A program made the translations under genes and the position numbers. This document shows positions 60,747 through 64,000 of a DNA stretch of 64,000 nt, one piece after another. The notes below the pieces were generated by a model. The model was not told the origin of the DNA. It saw only the letters and a list, made by a program, of their open reading frames with translations, and searched no databases. Each line of letters opens with the position of its first letter. Position 1 is the stretch's first letter. This stretch comes from Rossellomorea vietnamensis (GTDB lineage: Bacteria > Bacillota > Bacilli > Bacillales > Bacillaceae_B), in the NCBI RefSeq assembly GCF_001305855.1, contig NZ_LIXZ01000013.1:47707-111706 (forward strand), in the 5' to 3' direction.

Positions 60747-61565
60747 TTATGCAGCTGATTGGCAGGATTGAGTTCGGTATTCCACTGGACTTAATCCTGC
60801 CAATTTTTCTTTTGATCGTTTGTGGTTGTACCAGTGGATATAGTCTTCAATCCGTTTTTTTAATTCTTCATAGCTCACTAATCGTTCCCCATAATACATT
60901 TCCTGTTTTAAAATGCCAAAGAAATTTTCCATGGAAGCATTGTCTGCGCAGGTCGCTTTACGTGACATACTCTGAAATACTTTATTTTCTTTCAATGTCT
61001 TGACCCATTGGTTGTGTTGATAATGCCAGCCTTGATCAGAATGGATGGTGGTGCGATAGGTGGCGTGTTTTTTGACGATTTCGATCGTTTTTTTCAACGG
61101 TTCTATGACGAGATCTAATGTTGGTTTCTGCTTGATGTCAAACGCAAGAATTTCTCCATTATAAAGGTCTAGAATCGGATTCAAATACAATTTTCTATCT
61201 CCAAGACATTTGAATTCGGTAATATCGGTCACCAATTTTTGAAGGGGGACCGATGTGCTGAAACGTCGGTTTAATCGGTTTTTCACTACCTTCCCGACCT
61301 TTCCCTTATACGAATTATATTTACGGGATTTGCGCATGAATTTTACACACTTTAAACCTAGTTCTCTCATGATGCGATACACTTTTTTATGGTTAACTTG
61401 ATGACCTGATTTCTTTAATTCTTTCGTAATCCGTTTATATCCATATCGTTCATGAGACTGCTTAAATTGGTCTGTGATGAGCTCTTTCAGTTTTGTTTCA
61501 GCATTCTCTTTCCCAACGTTTTTTACATGATAATGATAGGTTGCTTCAGGAATATCAACGACCAC
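60747..61565 (-). CDS. IS3 transposase OrfB (catalytic part)
   Basis: 272 residues counted from the GTG at 61565, but the frame is open further upstream and continues the OrfA frame after a -1 shift at 61667-61673, giving the usual OrfAB transposase. The upstream extension reads KLALEIKQEGFRLKDVLVVV. HTH_21 (QFKQSHERYGYKRITKELKKSG) is followed by the rve integrase core: Asp in VTDITEFKCLG, Asp in IHSDQGWHYQH and Glu in SMENFFGILKQE form the DDE triad. It appears intact. Confidence 0.9.
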   Translation of the reverse strand: MVVDIPEATYHYHVKNVGKENAETKLKELITDQFKQSHERYGYKRITKELKKSGHQVNHKKVYRIMRELGLKCVKFMRKSRKYNSYKGKVGKVVKNRLNRRFSTSVPLQKLVTDITEFKCLGDRKLYLNPILDLYNGEILAFDIKQKPTLDLVIEPLKKTIEIVKKHATYRTTIHSDQGWHYQHNQWVKTLKENKVFQSMSRKATCADNASMENFFGILKQEMYYGERLVSYEELKKRIEDYIHWYNHKRSKEKLAGLSPVEYRTQSCQSAA

Positions 61566-61576
61566 GAGAACATCCT

Positions 61577-62140
61577 TTAGTCGAAATCCTTCCTGTTTGA
61601 TTTCGAGCGCCAGCTTTGCTTGTGCTTTTCGCGATAGGCAATCGTATTCTCCCGAAAAGCTTTCAACTTTTTTAGATACGTATTTTCTAGCCTCAGTAGC
61701 TCGTTCTCACGTTCTAATTCTTCTTCACGTGTTAACGTTGCTTCCTCTTTTTTATTGGATTTCTTGGGTTTCTTAGACATAGAAGGACGCCCCTTTGATC
61801 TTGTTTTCAGGCCTTCTACCCCTTGTTCGCGAAATACTTTCACCCATCGTGCAAGTAAGGCAGGGTTGGTCAAATTGAATTGCTTAACCGTTTCTGAATA
61901 AGAAGCACCTGTAGTTAAAGTAAATTTTACAGCATCTACTTTAAATTGAACAGAATACGCCCTATTCTTTCTTTTCCTTTTTACCCCCTTCATCCCCTGA
62001 CTTTTATAGGTGCTCACCCAATTTTTTAATGGAGTAGAACTCGGCATATTATATTTTTTCGCCAATAATTTATAGCCAAGATTCCCATACAAATACTCGA
62101 TCACAAGCTTTTCTTTAAATTCCTCACTATATTTAGCCAT
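61577..62140 (-). CDS. IS3 transposase OrfA
   Basis: 187 residues with GGGGGTG just upstream of the ATG. Two helix-turn-helix units (MAKYSEEFKEKLVIEYLYGN and YSVQFKVDAVKFTLTTGASYSETVKQFN) bind the element ends, and the C-terminal helix (EEELERENELLRLENTYLKKL) is a leucine-zipper-like dimerisation region. The A-AAA-AAG slippery heptamer (minus strand, 61673-61667) lies just after it in LKKLKAF. Intact. Confidence 0.9.
   Translation of the reverse strand: MAKYSEEFKEKLVIEYLYGNLGYKLLAKKYNMPSSTPLKNWVSTYKSQGMKGVKRKRKNRAYSVQFKVDAVKFTLTTGASYSETVKQFNLTNPALLARWVKVFREQGVEGLKTRSKGRPSMSKKPKKSNKKEEATLTREEELERENELLRLENTYLKKLKAFRENTIAYREKHKQSWRSKSNRKDFD
61667..61673 (-). promoter_or_regulatory. Programmed -1 frameshift site
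   Basis: A-AAA-AAG on the minus strand, in the OrfA frame as CTA AAA AAG, followed by TTGAAAGC. A -1 slip enters the OrfB frame, which stays open for the remaining 300 codons. Confidence 0.85.
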
Positions 62141-62146
62141 AAAAAC

Positions 62147-62185
62147 ACCCCCAAAAGTTAGTTTTCTACTCTAACTTTTGGGGGT
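62147..62185. repeat. Subterminal fold-back hairpin in the right end of the IS
   Basis: ACCCCCAAAAGTTAG (62147-62161) is an extra inverted copy of the terminal repeat and pairs with CTAACTTTTGGGGGT (62171-62185) across a 9-base loop. On the minus strand the stem contains the OrfA ribosome site GGGGGTG. Confidence 0.8.
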
Positions 62186-62219
62186 CGGGTCCCCGTTGAA
62201 GGTCTTTTCTCATTCAGCT

Positions 62220-62570
62220 TTATCTTTTCCTTTTATTATAGTCCTCATCGAATTCTTCACCTTCAAGGTTCGGATCAAGGGTCAAGGGCTCGTTGCAGTA
62301 CATGCACATATCTACTCGTCCAAGGACCTTGGTGACCTTACCGCAATTGGGGCATGTCACCTGTACGGCCTTCGTAGACAGCATCCCGATCCAGAAGTAG
62401 ACAACCGTACTTCCGATGATTCCCAGAAAACCCAGCAGCATGAATGTTGTCATGATCCATGGATGTTCTCTAAAATATATACCGACGTACATAATGATAA
62501 ATCCGATGAAAACTAAACTTAAGGCAAACGTACGGATTTTATTGATCTTACTTGAATATTTCTTAGCCAT
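62220..62570 (-). CDS. ygzB: YgzB family (DUF2614) membrane protein
   Basis: 116 residues. Two transmembrane helices (about 14-34 and 44-64) then a soluble zinc-ribbon-like part with [20 protein letters not shown] (about 72-91) and an acidic tail. This is the DUF2614/YgzB family, found directly after perR in Bacillus. Its own terminator has been split by the IS element, so read-through into the transposase genes is expected. Confidence 0.9.
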   Translation of the reverse strand: MAKKYSSKINKIRTFALSLVFIGFIIMYVGIYFREHPWIMTTFMLLGFLGIIGSTVVYFWIGMLSTKAVQVTCPNCGKVTKVLGRVDMCMYCNEPLTLDPNLEGEEFDEDYNKRKR

Positions 62571-62724
62571 TTGTTTGTCCCCCCTAAAAAAGTACTATAC
62601 CATATTTGTTGACAGTAGAGGGATACGAAACCATTTTGTCGAAAAATGACTATATTCAGAGAAGGAAATCCTCTTTGAATGTCGAAATAGTAACCAACCA
62701 ATGAGTGATGTGGAGGAGTATGAA

Positions 62725-63591
62725 ATGGAAGACATTTTACGACCGATATACCAAGAGCGTACAAGTCACCCCAATACTTTAGGAGCGCTTCTAATAGAAC
62801 AAAGCAAGAAATCAAGTCCGTTGACGGATACTTTTGATATTGTCCTTTTCCTGATTGTGAAGGAAGCGGAAGAGCCGGTATTCATCAAGCACTATTCTTA
62901 TAAAGAACAAAAGGCAGCGTTACATATCGTGACAGAAGCCAAGCTGAACGAGTGGATTTTACTCGGATCAAACCGGAAAGTGATCGATTGGCTGTTCAAT
63001 GGAAAAGTCCTGTTTGATCGCAATGAGTTTATCCAGAATCTTAAAACGGAGTTACGGGACTTCCCTTTCTATGGCAGAAAGATCAAAATGGGCATGGAAT
63101 TTGCCAAATTGATTCGCCGTTATATGGACGGTAAAGAATTCTTTGAAAGCAAACATTATTTGGATGCTTACAATCACATTGTCCACTCATTGCATCATTT
63201 AGCGAGACTGGCAGTCATAGAAAATGGATTCCATCCAGAGGTAACCGTTTGGAACCAGGTCAAGCAAATAGAACCCGAGATTTATAAATTGTATGAAGAA
63301 CTCGTTACCAGTGATGAAGAAATCGATAAACGGCTGGAGCTCTTGTTCTTGGCAAGCGAGTTTCTCATCCATTCAAGAACGAAGGTTTCCACTGAACATC
63401 TATTGGATATCCTTGCCCAAAAGGAACACTGGACGTTCCAGGATCTTCTTAATCATTCAGAAGCGAGACACTACTCCGTGGATTTAAGTATGCTCATTGA
63501 ATATTTAACGGATAAGGGATTTGTTGAAATCGTCGATGTAGAGACGAAAGGACAAGGGATTTATCACCGTTATTACCGTGCAGCAAAATAA
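62725..63591 (+). CDS. ygxA: Nucleotidyltransferase-like protein YgxA
   Basis: 288 residues; ATG at 62725 after GTGGAGGAG (an in-frame ATG at 62701 would put this site in the gene). It begins MEDILRPIYQERTSHPNTLG as in B. subtilis YgxA, with an NTase-like N-terminal part (LTDTFDIVLFLIVKE) and a helical middle region (about 135-225). The C-terminal winged-helix part contains HYSVDLSMLIEYLTDKGFVEI. It is the last gene before the rRNA operon, as in B. subtilis. Confidence 0.9.
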   Translation: MEDILRPIYQERTSHPNTLGALLIEQSKKSSPLTDTFDIVLFLIVKEAEEPVFIKHYSYKEQKAALHIVTEAKLNEWILLGSNRKVIDWLFNGKVLFDRNEFIQNLKTELRDFPFYGRKIKMGMEFAKLIRRYMDGKEFFESKHYLDAYNHIVHSLHHLARLAVIENGFHPEVTVWNQVKQIEPEIYKLYEELVTSDEEIDKRLELLFLASEFLIHSRTKVSTEHLLDILAQKEHWTFQDLLNHSEARHYSVDLSMLIEYLTDKGFVEIVDVETKGQGIYHRYYRAAK

Positions 63592-63615
63592 TTATAGTAA
63601 AATATTAATTTTTCG

Positions 63616-63644
63616 TTGACTTCAATCTGCTACCTTGGTATATT
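63616..63644 (+). promoter_or_regulatory. rRNA operon promoter P1
   Basis: TTGACT (63616-63621), 17-base spacer, TATATT (63639-63644). Confidence 0.8.
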
Positions 63645-63710
63645 AGTAAATGTCGCTGCTGAACGACGGCAACGAGCGGTCAGTGGCGACTTAAAAAAAT
63701 GAAAAAGTTG

Positions 63711-63739
63711 TTGACAATATGAAGGCAACTTGATAAGAT
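63711..63739 (+). promoter_or_regulatory. rRNA operon promoter P2
   Basis: TTGACA (63711-63716), 17-base spacer, TAAGAT (63734-63739). A hairpin with GTCGC/GCGAC ends (63652-63690) lies between P1 and P2. Confidence 0.8.
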
Positions 63740-63849
63740 AAAAAAGTCGCTTAAACGAAGCGCTTACACATTGAACCTTGAAAACTGAACAAAACAAGAC
63801 AATACGTCAACGTTAATTCTAGATTTATTTTTAAAGAGCTATTCAAACT

Positions 63850-64000
<151 letters not shown>

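Larger units (their letters stand above)
60717..62192 (-). mobile_element. IS3-family element (IS150-like) with flanking CCGTTG repeats
   Basis: About 1476 bp. Inner terminal repeats ACCCCCAAAAGTTAGAG (60724-60740) and its exact complement (62169-62185) are 17 bp perfect. CCGTTG occurs at 60711-60716 and 62193-62198, a likely target duplication of 3 to 6 bases. Removing the element restores a perfect 11-bp hairpin with loop CGTT. The exact outer ends are uncertain by a few bases because the outermost six bases on each side are poorly matched. Confidence 0.85.

Overview
This 64 kb window is chromosomal DNA of a spore-forming, low-GC Gram-positive bacterium of the family Bacillaceae. Evidence includes strong AGGAGG ribosome binding sites, frequent TTG/GTG starts, sigma-A promoters, spore protein genes (sspK, sspE, yfhD), and CtsR, Fur, PerR, SigB and Rex signals. 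A 16S rRNA gene begins at the right edge. Its first 150 bases resemble the marine/soil Bacillus aquimaris, marisflavi and vietnamensis group (now Rossellomorea); that placement is from memory and tentative.

Region by region. 1-7 kb: truncated DinB gene, a cell-wall DUF4397 protein with its own sortase, a decayed 5'-nucleotidase remnant, a membrane-anchored hydrolase, a PLP lyase, and a 2-hydroxyacid oxidase coupled to a BASS-family symporter. 7-12 kb: a Fur-controlled hydroxamate-siderophore uptake operon divergent from a ferredoxin reductase gene. 12-23 kb: membrane and metabolic genes (DUF421, TerC, small K+ channel, DMT exporter, ferritin, azoreductase, UMF1 transporter, phosphodiesterase) and a yhbD/bactofilin operon. 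23-33 kb: SigB-type catalase katE, CtsR-controlled clpE, HAD phosphatase, alkyltransferase-like protein, UbiB-like kinase, and doxX behind two Rex boxes.

33.7-64 kb follows the order of the B. subtilis 168 yfhD-to-rrnD region: yfhD, yfhE, yfhF, recX, yfhH, sspK, yfhJ, yfhP, mutY, yfhS, fabL, sspE, ygaB, ygaC, ygaD, ygaE, hemL, bcp, perR, ygzB, ygxA, rrn. Lineage-specific insertions interrupt it: a membrane protein and SDR gene (36 kb), an appDFABC-type oligopeptide permease (46-52 kb), an ABC-2 exporter plus small K+ channel (54.7-57.9 kb), a hydroxyacid dehydrogenase plus cobalamin adenosyltransferase (58.6-60.1 kb), and an IS3-family element (60.7-62.2 kb).

Most notable observations: the IS3 element sits in the tetraloop of what was a perfect ygzB terminator and carries a fold-back hairpin over its own ribosome binding site; doxX has two Rex operators; the yhbD promoter has two near-identical palindromes; two intergenic repeat families occur; and there are two candidate structured or small RNAs. 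No CRISPR array, tRNA gene, prophage or complete new defence system was seen. All product calls come from reading the sequence against remembered families; no database search was run.
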